Source of the DNA: CBCPMX01 sp965120355
GTDB lineage: Bacteria; Bacillota; Clostridia; Oscillospirales; Oscillospiraceae
Reading direction: 5' to 3'
Length of the DNA stretch: 5,957 nt
Assembly (NCBI GenBank): GCA_965120355.1
Contig: CBCPMX010000015.1
Coordinates: forward strand, 1-5,957
Numbering within the stretch: position 1 is the first letter of the stretch; every line of letters starts with the position of its first letter. Below are positions 1 to 5,914 of this stretch, in pieces. The notes beneath the pieces were generated by a model that was not told where the DNA came from, did no database searches, and saw only the letters and a list, made by a program, of their open reading frames with translations. Both the position numbers and the translations under genes were made by a program.

Positions 1-70
1 TTTGGAGCAAGTAAATCATAGCAGATTTCCCAGTGCCACCAAGGCTTTGTTCAGGTTTTACTACCCACAC
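1..70 (-). CDS. Partial reading frame with Walker A-like motif, cut by the left edge (gene or remnant)
   Basis: Read on the minus strand from a GTG at 70, this frame stays open for 23 codons and leaves the window at base 1. It reads VWVVKPEQSLGG, then TGKSAMIYLLQ. The GGTGKS core followed by a hydrophobic stretch resembles a P-loop (Walker A) of an ATPase, although the usual first Gly of GxxxxGKS is Ser here. An in-frame TAA (71-73) lies directly before the GTG, no Shine-Dalgarno sequence is visible, and the frame begins 20 bases after the GH18 stop codon. It could be the start of a poorly initiated ATPase gene, or an internal piece of a decayed one. The DNA also looks more AT-rich than the neighbouring genes. 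I do not recognise the family; 23 codons are too few to exclude chance. Confidence 0.25.
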   Translation of the reverse strand, partial: MWVVKPEQSLGGTGKSAMIYLLQ

Positions 71-90
71 TTAGTACAATAGAGCCCCAA

Positions 91-1371
91 TTATTCTAAT
101 TTTTCCAGTGTATACAGTGCGTTGAGAAGGCTCCAGTTCTGGGTGAAGGGCCGCATAAAATTCCAGTAGCCCAGACCGCGAAATCCAAACTCCTCCATCA
201 ATTCCGTTTTCGCCAGGACGCTGCGGACATCTTCAAACCAGACCTCATGGATCTGATCGTTTTCCGTATAGGTAAACCAGGGCGTAGCCGCCGTCTCGTC
301 AAACCGAATCTCTGCCCCATGGCGCACAGCCAGCGCCACCGCCGTCTCGTTGGAGATGGACTGGGCTCTGGATGTGCCGGACACATAGGGCAGCGTCCAG
401 TCGTAGCCATAGTTTGGCATCCCCATGAAAATCTTTTCCGGCGGAATTTCTGTCACCGCGTATTCCAGTACCCGCCGCACTGACGGCAGCGGCGCCACGG
501 CCATCGGCGGCCCATATGTATACCCCCATTCATAGGTCATCAGCAGCACCGCGTCAGAATTTTCTCCCACCAATCGGTAGTTATGCCCCTCATACAGCGT
601 ACCTGGCTGGTCCGCCGACGTCTTCGGCGCCAACGCCGTAATCAATTCCTCACCCATGGCGTTGACACGCTGGCGTAGCAGGCCGAGGAATTCGGCATAC
701 GCCGCCGCGTATTCGCCGCTGAGGAATTCAAAATCCACATCCAGGCCCCGGTATCCCCGCAAGTCCATCACCGCGACCACCTGATCCGCCAAAGCCGCCT
801 GCAGCTCCGGCGACCGGAGAATTGCCGCGGCCCGTTCACTGGAAAACGAACCGCTCTCCGTCAGGGTAGACAGGTGCATCAGCGGCAGCACCTGGTATTC
901 CAGCGCCAACGCAATCAGCGCCTGATCTTCCAGCAGGACCAGCCCGCCTCCACTGGTGATTCCATAGGTAAATGGCGCCAAAAATGTGGCGTAGGGCAAG
1001 ATTGCCCGCAGCACCGACCGATTGACAAAGGGATAGGCATAGCCGCTGACCTGAATGGATCTGCGGCGCTGCTGCTGAAATCCCAACACCAGCACCTGGC
1101 CAGGGTACAGCAGATCCACACCGCCCAAATTGGGGTTGTTTTGCAGCAGCTCCAAAGGCGTCGTGCCCGTCTGCCGTGCTATGGAATTCAGGGTATCGCC
1201 CTGCCGCACCGTATAAGTGGCCGTGGGGAACAGAATCAGCAGGCTCTGCCCCACTGCCAGCGCATACGGCGGCAGCAGCCCGTTATAACGGGCAATCAGT
1301 CCCGGCGATACACCATAAGTCCGCCCAATGGCATTGAGGGTTTCGCCGGCCTGTACCACATGGATTGTCAT
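91..1371 (-). CDS. LysM-LysM-GH18 glycosidase, YaaH/SleL-type spore cortex-lytic enzyme family
   Basis: Predicted 426-residue peptidoglycan hydrolase. Two N-terminal LysM domains (about residues 3-47 and 52-96, each with the xYxVxxGDTLxxIA pattern and a closing PGQ/VGQ) bind glycan. A glycoside hydrolase 18 barrel follows (about 106-420). Its active-site strand reads LDVDFE, giving D211, D213 and the acid/base E215. The first Asp of the classical DGxDxDxE is Arg (R208), which is common in this subfamily. Other family landmarks are MTYEWGYTYGPP (278-289), VWFEDVRS (377-384) and GLGYWNF with W403 near the last strand. Known members are N-acetylglucosaminidases that cut spore cortex during germination, are made in the mother cell and lack a signal peptide; none is seen here. 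The ATG at 1371 is preceded by GAGGTGA (1376-1382), so the start is well supported. A terminator separates the gene from the ABC operon upstream. Clostridia often carry several paralogues, so I give the family but not an orthologue name. Confidence 0.9.
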   Translation of the reverse strand: MTIHVVQAGETLNAIGRTYGVSPGLIARYNGLLPPYALAVGQSLLILFPTATYTVRQGDTLNSIARQTGTTPLELLQNNPNLGGVDLLYPGQVLVLGFQQQRRRSIQVSGYAYPFVNRSVLRAILPYATFLAPFTYGITSGGGLVLLEDQALIALALEYQVLPLMHLSTLTESGSFSSERAAAILRSPELQAALADQVVAVMDLRGYRGLDVDFEFLSGEYAAAYAEFLGLLRQRVNAMGEELITALAPKTSADQPGTLYEGHNYRLVGENSDAVLLMTYEWGYTYGPPMAVAPLPSVRRVLEYAVTEIPPEKIFMGMPNYGYDWTLPYVSGTSRAQSISNETAVALAVRHGAEIRFDETAATPWFTYTENDQIHEVWFEDVRSVLAKTELMEEFGFRGLGYWNFMRPFTQNWSLLNALYTLEKLE

Positions 1372-1387
1372 ACCATCACCTCATACC

Positions 1388-1395
1388 AGTGTATG
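1388..1395 (-). promoter_or_regulatory. Possible sigma-E type -10 element before the GH18 gene
   Basis: The minus strand reads CATACACT, an exact match to the CATACAnT -10 consensus of mother-cell sigma-E promoters as known from Bacillus subtilis. It lies between the ABC terminator and the GH18 start, the only place a separate promoter could sit. Against it, I see no good -35 at the expected distance, and the implied 5' leader would be only about ten bases, barely leaving room for the GAGGTGA ribosome site. This is a suggestion from motif and family biology, not a firm promoter call. Confidence 0.22.
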
Positions 1396-1407
1396 CATTT
1401 TGGTATA

Positions 1408-1448
1408 AAAACGCACCTGCCGCGCCTGTGCAAAACAGGCGCGGCAGG
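1408..1448 (-). terminator. Intrinsic terminator of the ABC exporter operon
   Basis: A perfect 14-bp GC-rich inverted repeat (1416-1429 paired with 1435-1448, five-base loop) lies 34 bases past the stop codon of the second ABC gene. Read on the minus strand, the stem is followed by TGCG and then five T residues (TGCGTTTTTATACC). This fits a rho-independent terminator for leftward transcripts. There is no T-run on the other side, so it acts in one direction. It separates the exporter operon from the GH18 gene. Confidence 0.85.
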
Positions 1449-1482
1449 CAACTTTCCGGTGACGCAAATCGCTTAAAATCAC

Positions 1483-3219
1483 TCAGACATGGAGCTGCAA
1501 ATCGTACAGCTTTTTATAAATGCCGTTCTGGTTCAGCAGTTCCTGGTGGGTTCCCTGTTCGCACAAACGGCCTTTGTGCATGACCATAATCTTGTCGGCA
1601 TGCTGGATGGTGGACAGGCGGTGGGCCACTACAATGGTGGTGCGTCCCTCCATCAGCCGGTTCAGCGCGTCCTGAATCAACAGCTCCGTGCCGGTGTCGA
1701 TGTTGGCAGTGGCCTCGTCCATGACCAAGATTGCCGGATCATGGGCCAGGGTTCGGGCAAAGCTCAACAGCTGCCGCTGCCCCGCCGACAGGGTGGAACC
1801 CCGCTCCGCCACAGCCTCGGCATAGCCGTGCTCCAGTTGGCGGATAAAGCCGTCGGCATTGACCGTCACGGCCGCCTGCTCCACCTCCGCATCGGTGATT
1901 TGCTCGGAACGCAGGCGAATATTGCTGCGGATATCGCCAGTGAACAGGAACACGTCCTGCTGCACCTGGCCCACGGCCCGGCGCAGCTCATCGGTATCCA
2001 GCTTACGGATATCCACACCGTCAATGGTGATGGAGCCCTTCTGAATGTCGTAGTACCGGCCAATCAGGTTCAAAATGGAGGATTTGCCCGCGCCGGTGGC
2101 GCCCACAAAGGCCACTGTCTGTCCCGGTTCAATGGTAAAACTGACATCCTTCAGTACCCATTCCTCGTTGTCATAGGAAAACCACACATGGTCGAATACA
2201 ATGCGCCCCTTTGGCCGTCCGATGGAAACCGGCTCCTTCGGCGGCTTGACAATCGGCTGCTCGTCAAACAGGGCAAAAATCTTTTCTCCTGCCGCCATGG
2301 CCGCCTGGAGGGTGCCGAACTGATCTGACAGAGATTGAATCGGCTCATAAAAGGACTTGACATAGCTGGTGAACACATATAGGGTGCCGATGGTCACGGT
2401 TCCCTCCAATGTGAACTTGCCGCCAAAAAACAGCATGGTGGCCAGGGAGAGAATGCTGAGCCAATAGATCAGCGGACGGAACACGCCATAGACCACAATC
2501 TCCCGGTAATTGGACCGGAACAGCTCCTCAGAGCGCGCGTTAAAGTCCTGCACCTTTTCCCGCTCCCGGCCAAACGCCTGGATCAGCTTCATGGCGGAAA
2601 TGTGTTCCGACAGATAGGTGTTCAGCGCTGAAAGCTTGGTGCGGGTAATGCGGTGAATGGTGCGGTAGAGCTTGGTAAACAGCCGTGTCAGGAACACCAC
2701 AATGGGCAGCAGGACGAACGCCAGCAGCGCCAGCCGCCAGTCCAGCACCAGCATCACCACAGCCAAGCCCAGGATCTTCGCGGCATTTTTGACCATACTG
2801 ACCAAAATGGTGGAAAACAGCTCGTTGAGCGTCTCCACATCGTTGGTTACCCGGGTGACGATCCGGCCCACAGGCGTGATGTCAAAGAACCGCAGCGACA
2901 GACTGTGGATGTGGGCAAACAGGTCCTTTCGGATCTGGAAGATCACGTCCTGGCCCACCCGCTGGAGAATCCAGGTCTGAAGCATATTGCAGACCACACC
3001 GGCCACCAGCAGTACCATGTAATACACCGTCAGAAGGATGACCGGCTCAAACGTGCCGCCCTCTGTAATCCCGTCCACAGCGTCCCCAATGAGGATGGGC
3101 CGCAGCAGGTCACTGGCAGTGACCACCAGTACGAACACCATCGATAGTGCCATGGCCCCCGCATGCGGCCGAAGATAGTACATCAGGCGGGAAAAGACGC
3201 CATTATTTGTGCTGTGCAT
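1483..3219 (-). CDS. ABC exporter half-transporter, catalytic subunit (membrane domain + ATPase)
   Basis: A 578-residue half-transporter with an N-terminal six-helix membrane domain (about 15-305, hydrophobic segments near 22-42, 59-79, 137-157, 160-180, 248-268 and 280-297) and a C-terminal ATPase domain (about 338-575). Visible motifs are the A-loop Tyr349, Walker A GATGAGKSS (373-381), Q-loop Gln421, signature LSAGQ (477-481; Ala replaces the second Gly-position residue of LSGGQ), Walker B ILVMDE with catalytic Glu502, D-loop ANID (505-508) and switch His533. It overlaps the upstream ABC gene by 17 bases and has a perfect AAGGAGG ribosome site six bases before its ATG, so the two are co-translated. 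Together they form a heterodimeric type IV exporter like BmrCD or TM287/288, in which this subunit supplies the Walker motifs of the hydrolytically competent site. Such pumps often export drugs or lipids. The substrate here is unknown, and the membrane domain gives no specific clue. Confidence 0.93.
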   Translation of the reverse strand: MHSTNNGVFSRLMYYLRPHAGAMALSMVFVLVVTASDLLRPILIGDAVDGITEGGTFEPVILLTVYYMVLLVAGVVCNMLQTWILQRVGQDVIFQIRKDLFAHIHSLSLRFFDITPVGRIVTRVTNDVETLNELFSTILVSMVKNAAKILGLAVVMLVLDWRLALLAFVLLPIVVFLTRLFTKLYRTIHRITRTKLSALNTYLSEHISAMKLIQAFGREREKVQDFNARSEELFRSNYREIVVYGVFRPLIYWLSILSLATMLFFGGKFTLEGTVTIGTLYVFTSYVKSFYEPIQSLSDQFGTLQAAMAAGEKIFALFDEQPIVKPPKEPVSIGRPKGRIVFDHVWFSYDNEEWVLKDVSFTIEPGQTVAFVGATGAGKSSILNLIGRYYDIQKGSITIDGVDIRKLDTDELRRAVGQVQQDVFLFTGDIRSNIRLRSEQITDAEVEQAAVTVNADGFIRQLEHGYAEAVAERGSTLSAGQRQLLSFARTLAHDPAILVMDEATANIDTGTELLIQDALNRLMEGRTTIVVAHRLSTIQHADKIMVMHKGRLCEQGTHQELLNQNGIYKKLYDLQLHV

Positions 3220-5125
3220 GGAAAGCCTCCTTTTCCGCCTGGAGCTGAAGCTCCAACTGCTGCTGCTCGTATAGGCGGGCGTACCTGCCGTCCAGGGCCA
3301 GCAACTCCTGGTGGGTGCCGGACTCTGCGCACCGGCCGTCCTCCATCACCAGGATCTGATCCGCCTGCTGAACGGTACTGATGCGATGGGCAATCAGGAT
3401 CGTGGTTTTACCGGCCCGCAGCCGCCGCAGATTTTGAAGAATCTGTTCCTCCGTATCCGTATCCACTGCGGACAGGGCATCGTCCAGGATCAGGATCTCC
3501 GCGTCCTTCATCAGGGCGCGGGCAATGGCGCTGCGCTGTTTCTGGCCGCCGGAAACGGTGACGCCGCGCTCGCCCACCATGGTGGCATATTGCTTGGGAA
3601 AGTCCATGATGTTGTCATGGATACAGGCGGCTTTGGCCGCGTCCATAACCTGATCCAGGTCATTGCAGGCAGCGTCCACCCGGTTTTCCCGCTCCGACAG
3701 CTCCTGCTCGGCCCAGGCTTCCATTGCCTCAGCCTTGCGCAGGAAGATCTTCACCCGGCCCTGCTCCGGCTTCGGCAGTTGGTCCGCCGTCCGCACGCCA
3801 AAGGCGATATTGGACTGGAGCGTATCGGAGAACAGGAAATTGTCTTGGGGCACATAGCCGATGTGGTGCCGCAGCACTGCAATGGGAATGGTGCGAATAT
3901 CATGTCCGCCCACAAACAGCTGCCCCGGTTCCGTATTGTACATCCGCACCAGCAAATTGGCGATGGTACTCTTACCGCAGCCGGTTTTGCCCAGAATGCC
4001 CACCATGGAACCGGCGGGGATCTTGGCGTTGAAGTCGGACAGCACCTCTGGCAGCGTCTCGTCATACCGGAACGACAGGTGCCGGAACTCGATAGCGCCG
4101 TCAATCTGCGTAATAGAAGGATCGGTCAGCGCGTCATCGCAGATCTCCGCCGGCTCATCCAGCAGATGCCGGACCCGCCGCCAGGAAGCCACGCCCTGGG
4201 AGATGGTCGTGATAGACTCACCGGCCGCCATCATGGGCCAGACCAGAGTTGTCACATAGGAGTTGAACGCCACAAACCGTCCGATGGACACGTCTCCCTG
4301 CAGCACCAAATAGCCGCCATACAGCAGCGTAATGGCGCTGGATAGCCCAATCAGTCCATCCAGCAGCGGCAGGACCACTGCTCGCAGACGGACTACGTCC
4401 AAATTCGTTCGCCGCGCCTCCAGGTTGACCTGCTCAAAAGCGTCCATCTCCCGCTTTTCCTGCACAAAAGCCTTGATGACGCGCACACCAGTGATGCTCT
4501 CCTGCACCCGGTCCGTCAATTCGGAAAACGCTTCCTGCTTCTTTTCATACCGGTTCCGAACGGCCCGGCCATACTTGGAACCGCCGAACAGCACCACCAA
4601 CAGCGGGATCATCGCCAACAGCGTCAGCTTCAGGTCCACGTACAGGATCATCTTCCCCAACACCAGTACGGTCATGAACGCCGCGTCAAAGGTGGTCAGG
4701 ATGGCCGGTCCCACCGCCATGCGCACCGCATCCAGATCGTTGGTGAAATGGGCCATCAGGTCACCGGTCTTGTTGTGCTGATAGAAGCGGCTGGATAATT
4801 CAGACAGATGGGCAAACAGGTCTGTGCGCACATCCCGCTCCACTCTTCTTGCGGAGCCAAACAGCAGCACACGCCAGCCCAAACGCATCAGTGCCACCAC
4901 CGTCGCAATGAAGATGATGAGCAACACGTCAATGCCAATGGCCCGCAGTCCCATGGAACCGCTTTCCAGGCCATCAGTGATCTCGCCGGTGAGTTGGGGG
5001 ATGTACAGCTCCACATAGTCCACAATCACCAGGCAGGCAAGCCCCAACAGATACTGCCATTTATATCGCAGCATATACCGTAGTAGTACGAACCGTTGTT
5101 CTTTCTTCGTTTCTTTTTTCACCAT
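3203..5125 (-). CDS. ABC exporter half-transporter, degenerate-site subunit (membrane domain + ATPase)
   Basis: First gene of the exporter operon, 640 residues from the ATG at 5125. A six-helix membrane domain (about 15-305) precedes the ATPase domain (about 345-620). Motifs are A-loop Tyr354, Walker A GKTGCGKST (379-387), Q-loop Gln427, signature VSGGQ (524-528), Walker B ILILDD (544-549), D-loop SAVD (552-555) and switch His580. Asp549 stands where the catalytic Glu is expected, the hallmark of the degenerate site in heterodimeric exporters such as BmrC or TM287. The partner encoded downstream has the Glu. Between the SNIAFG segment and the AAKAACIHD helix there are about 52 residues where roughly 10-12 are usual, a highly charged insert of about 40 residues. 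The C-terminus ends in a Gln/Glu-rich tail. An in-frame TTG at 5137 would add four residues, but it overlaps the ribosome site, so I prefer ATG. Its 3' end overlaps the next gene. Substrate unknown. Confidence 0.93.
   Translation of the reverse strand: MVKKETKKEQRFVLLRYMLRYKWQYLLGLACLVIVDYVELYIPQLTGEITDGLESGSMGLRAIGIDVLLIIFIATVVALMRLGWRVLLFGSARRVERDVRTDLFAHLSELSSRFYQHNKTGDLMAHFTNDLDAVRMAVGPAILTTFDAAFMTVLVLGKMILYVDLKLTLLAMIPLLVVLFGGSKYGRAVRNRYEKKQEAFSELTDRVQESITGVRVIKAFVQEKREMDAFEQVNLEARRTNLDVVRLRAVVLPLLDGLIGLSSAITLLYGGYLVLQGDVSIGRFVAFNSYVTTLVWPMMAAGESITTISQGVASWRRVRHLLDEPAEICDDALTDPSITQIDGAIEFRHLSFRYDETLPEVLSDFNAKIPAGSMVGILGKTGCGKSTIANLLVRMYNTEPGQLFVGGHDIRTIPIAVLRHHIGYVPQDNFLFSDTLQSNIAFGVRTADQLPKPEQGRVKIFLRKAEAMEAWAEQELSERENRVDAACNDLDQVMDAAKAACIHDNIMDFPKQYATMVGERGVTVSGGQKQRSAIARALMKDAEILILDDALSAVDTDTEEQILQNLRRLRAGKTTILIAHRISTVQQADQILVMEDGRCAESGTHQELLALDGRYARLYEQQQLELQLQAEKEAFHAQHK
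3226..3232 (-). promoter_or_regulatory. Perfect Shine-Dalgarno embedded in the upstream ABC gene
   Basis: The minus strand reads AAGGAGG six bases before the ATG at 3219. The site lies inside the last codons of the first ABC gene, which stops at 3203. It fixes the start of the second subunit and suggests coupled, near-equal synthesis of the two partners. Confidence 0.85.
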
Positions 5126-5130
5126 GGAGT

Positions 5131-5135
5131 TCCTC
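5131..5135 (-). promoter_or_regulatory. Shine-Dalgarno that decides the ATG start of the first ABC gene
   Basis: The minus strand reads TTGAGGAACTCC, then ATG. GAGGA sits five bases before the ATG at 5125 and overlaps the only earlier in-frame start (TTG at 5137). That TTG has no ribosome site of its own, so translation most likely begins at 5125. Confidence 0.65.
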
Positions 5136-5163
5136 AACTTTGATCGAGATTTGCAGGAATCAT

Positions 5164-5192
5164 ATTATATTCCTTCTCTGACTGTTTTGCAA
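5164..5192 (-). promoter_or_regulatory. Sigma-A promoter of the ABC exporter operon
   Basis: On the minus strand a -35 TTGCAA (5187-5192, four of six consensus bases) is followed by a 17-base spacer and a perfect -10 TATAAT (5164-5169). The predicted start near 5157 gives a leader of roughly 30 bases before the ATG at 5125. The spacing and position are ideal for the two-gene exporter operon. Confidence 0.8.
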
Positions 5193-5228
5193 GCCCTTGA
5201 GCGTACTCCAACCTACAGTTTTCTGCAT
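5193..5228. promoter_or_regulatory. 36-bp region shared between back-to-back promoters
   Basis: This segment separates the -35 boxes of the leftward exporter promoter and the rightward promoter of the small gene. It contains an imperfect palindrome, TTGAG-CGTA-CTCcAA (5197-5211, with one bulged base). A regulator bound here could affect both transcripts. No known operator is recognised, so this marks position rather than proven function. Confidence 0.3.
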
Positions 5229-5257
5229 TTGACATTCGCGGCGTTTGGCAGTATGAT
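5229..5257 (+). promoter_or_regulatory. Strong sigma-A promoter of the 114-residue gene
   Basis: The -35 TTGACA (5229-5234) matches the consensus exactly. It is followed by a 17-base spacer and -10 TATGAT (5252-5257, five of six). The expected start near 5264 leaves a leader of about 24 bases before the ATG at 5288. This is the best promoter match in the window and is the main reason to regard the small downstream frame as a real gene. Confidence 0.85.
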
Positions 5258-5287
5258 AAAAACCACACTGTCATTGGGGGCTTATTG

Positions 5288-5632
5288 ATGCTGACAAATG
5301 AAAAATATGATATTGCTTCCTCCATCGCCAAAACCTGTGATAAGACACCGGCTGTGATCATTGAATACATCACCATGCCGAAGCACCTACGGGAATCCGT
5401 CTCTCATCAAGTCTTTGAGCAGGTGCAGGCCAGCGGTCTGTCTCTTGCAGACTATGTAGCGCAAAATCGGGCCAGCCTGACAGCTTTGGCCACCCGCAAT
5501 ACCATGTCTCTGACGGTTTTAGTGGCGTTTGTGCTGGATCTCTATGAGGAACAGGAGTCTGCACAGCGCAATTCTCTTCTCGAGGCTACTGAACCGGTCA
5601 CATCGGACGAACCCGCACTATGTGAATCGTAA
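5288..5632 (+). CDS. Unknown 114-residue protein, divergent from the ABC exporter
   Basis: I do not recognise this protein. It begins MLTNEKYDIASSIAKTC and is mostly predicted helical by composition. Residues 40-60 (HQVFEQVQASGLSLADYVAQ) and 61-90 look like consecutive amphipathic helices. Residues 73-85 are hydrophobic but too short for a confident membrane span. The tail (91-114) is polar and acidic and probably disordered. There is no signal peptide and no clear metal-binding or catalytic motif; the two Cys residues (17 and 112) are far apart. The SLADYVAQNRASLTALATRNTMS stretch vaguely recalls a helix-turn-helix, but I would not call it one. The ATG at 5288 follows a G-run (5276-5280) with seven bases between; the TTG three bases earlier is less likely. 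The gene has its own near-consensus promoter, back to back with that of the exporter, so it may be co-regulated with it or regulate it. That link is inferred from position only. Confidence 0.7.
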   Translation: MLTNEKYDIASSIAKTCDKTPAVIIEYITMPKHLRESVSHQVFEQVQASGLSLADYVAQNRASLTALATRNTMSLTVLVAFVLDLYEEQESAQRNSLLEATEPVTSDEPALCES

Positions 5633-5637
5633 CTGCC

Positions 5638-5669
5638 CCGGTTTCAGAACCGGCTCTTGACAGCGGTTC
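5638..5669 (+). repeat. Two competing short hairpins after the 114-residue gene
   Basis: CCGGTT (5638-5643) pairs perfectly with AACCGG (5648-5653) across a four-base loop. The second arm can instead pair with a later CGGTTC (GAACCG 5647-5652 with 5664-5669). The two hairpins exclude each other. Neither is followed by a T-run, so neither is a standard terminator. It starts five bases after the stop codon and may simply protect the 3' end of the message. Confidence 0.4.
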
Positions 5670-5776
5670 CATCATGGGCTAAAATAAACCAGTCTGGTTC
5701 TACGCTTCTGCACCGTCTTTCCACGCAGGCCAGCGCCTCATACCCTTCCTCCCCACCTTTCAGACACGGGGTTTTC

Positions 5777-5806
5777 CCTTCGTGGTGAAGGCATTTTTCA
5801 TTTTTT
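5777..5806 (+). terminator. Possible rightward terminator before the tRNA region
   Basis: A small stem, CCTTC (5777-5781) with GAAGG (5787-5791) and a GTGGT loop, is followed by CATTTTTCATTTTTT. The T-rich tract supports an intrinsic terminator, but the stem is only five base pairs. It would end transcripts from the small gene, about 145 bases past its stop codon, and insulate the tRNA that follows. Confidence 0.4.
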
Positions 5807-5811
5807 GTATA

Positions 5812-5854
5812 CGCTCTGCAGCGCAGTTGGATAGAACACGCGCCCCCTAAGGTG
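5812..5854 (+). pseudogene. Decayed 5' half of a tRNA, similar to the tRNA-Arg downstream
   Basis: Aligned without gaps at an offset of 103 bases, 30 of these 43 positions equal the first 43 bases of the tRNA-Arg(CCT) at 5915. Matches include an 11-base D-loop block, AGTTGGATAGA (5825-5835), and the anticodon-loop block CCTAAG (5846-5851). The D-stem (GCGC against GAAC) and the anticodon stem no longer pair properly, and no T-arm (GGTTCGA-like) follows. It therefore looks like a degenerate or partial tRNA copy rather than a working gene. Part of the similarity reflects bases conserved in most tRNAs, so its derivation from this particular tRNA is an inference. Confidence 0.5.
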
Positions 5855-5914
5855 GCGTTACAACTATCAACTCTGCTCAGTAGGTGGGCGTCAAAAACTT
5901 AATATTTTATAAAT

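Noticed and set aside
874..1476. Plus-strand open frame of 200 codons crossing the GH18 start and the terminator
   Set aside because: It is antisense to the GH18 gene and runs through the terminator hairpin; its composition (Gln/His-rich) is typical of a shadow frame.
1489..2328. Plus-strand open frame of 279 codons opposite the second ABC gene
   Set aside because: Antisense to the well-supported ATPase domain, with no recognisable motif or initiation signal.
3311..4345. Long plus-strand open frame (344 codons) opposite the first ABC gene
   Set aside because: It lies wholly antisense to a clear ABC ATPase gene. The protein is rich in His, Gln and Gly with no domain pattern, and no ribosome site or promoter was seen. 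It is a by-product of GC-rich codon use.
5126..5137. TTG start at 5137 for the first ABC gene
   Set aside because: The TTG overlaps the GAGGA ribosome site that serves the ATG at 5125 and has no site of its own.
5285..5287. TTG start three bases before the ATG of the 114-residue gene
   Set aside because: The ATG at 5288 has better spacing from the G-run at 5276-5280 and is the stronger start codon.
5134..5376. Minus-strand open frame of 80 codons across the divergent promoter region
   Set aside because: It crosses both promoters and the start of the small plus-strand gene and has no ribosome site; it is a shadow frame.
5598..5625. Inverted repeat TCACAT ... ATGTGA near the end of the 114-residue gene
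   Set aside because: It has six-base arms across a 16-base gap inside coding sequence; this is expected by chance and has no supporting context.
5687..5699. Hairpin AACCA-GTC-TGGTT as a leftward terminator
   Set aside because: On the minus strand it is followed only by TATTTT, the stem is five pairs with a three-base loop, and no leftward gene to its right is visible in the window.
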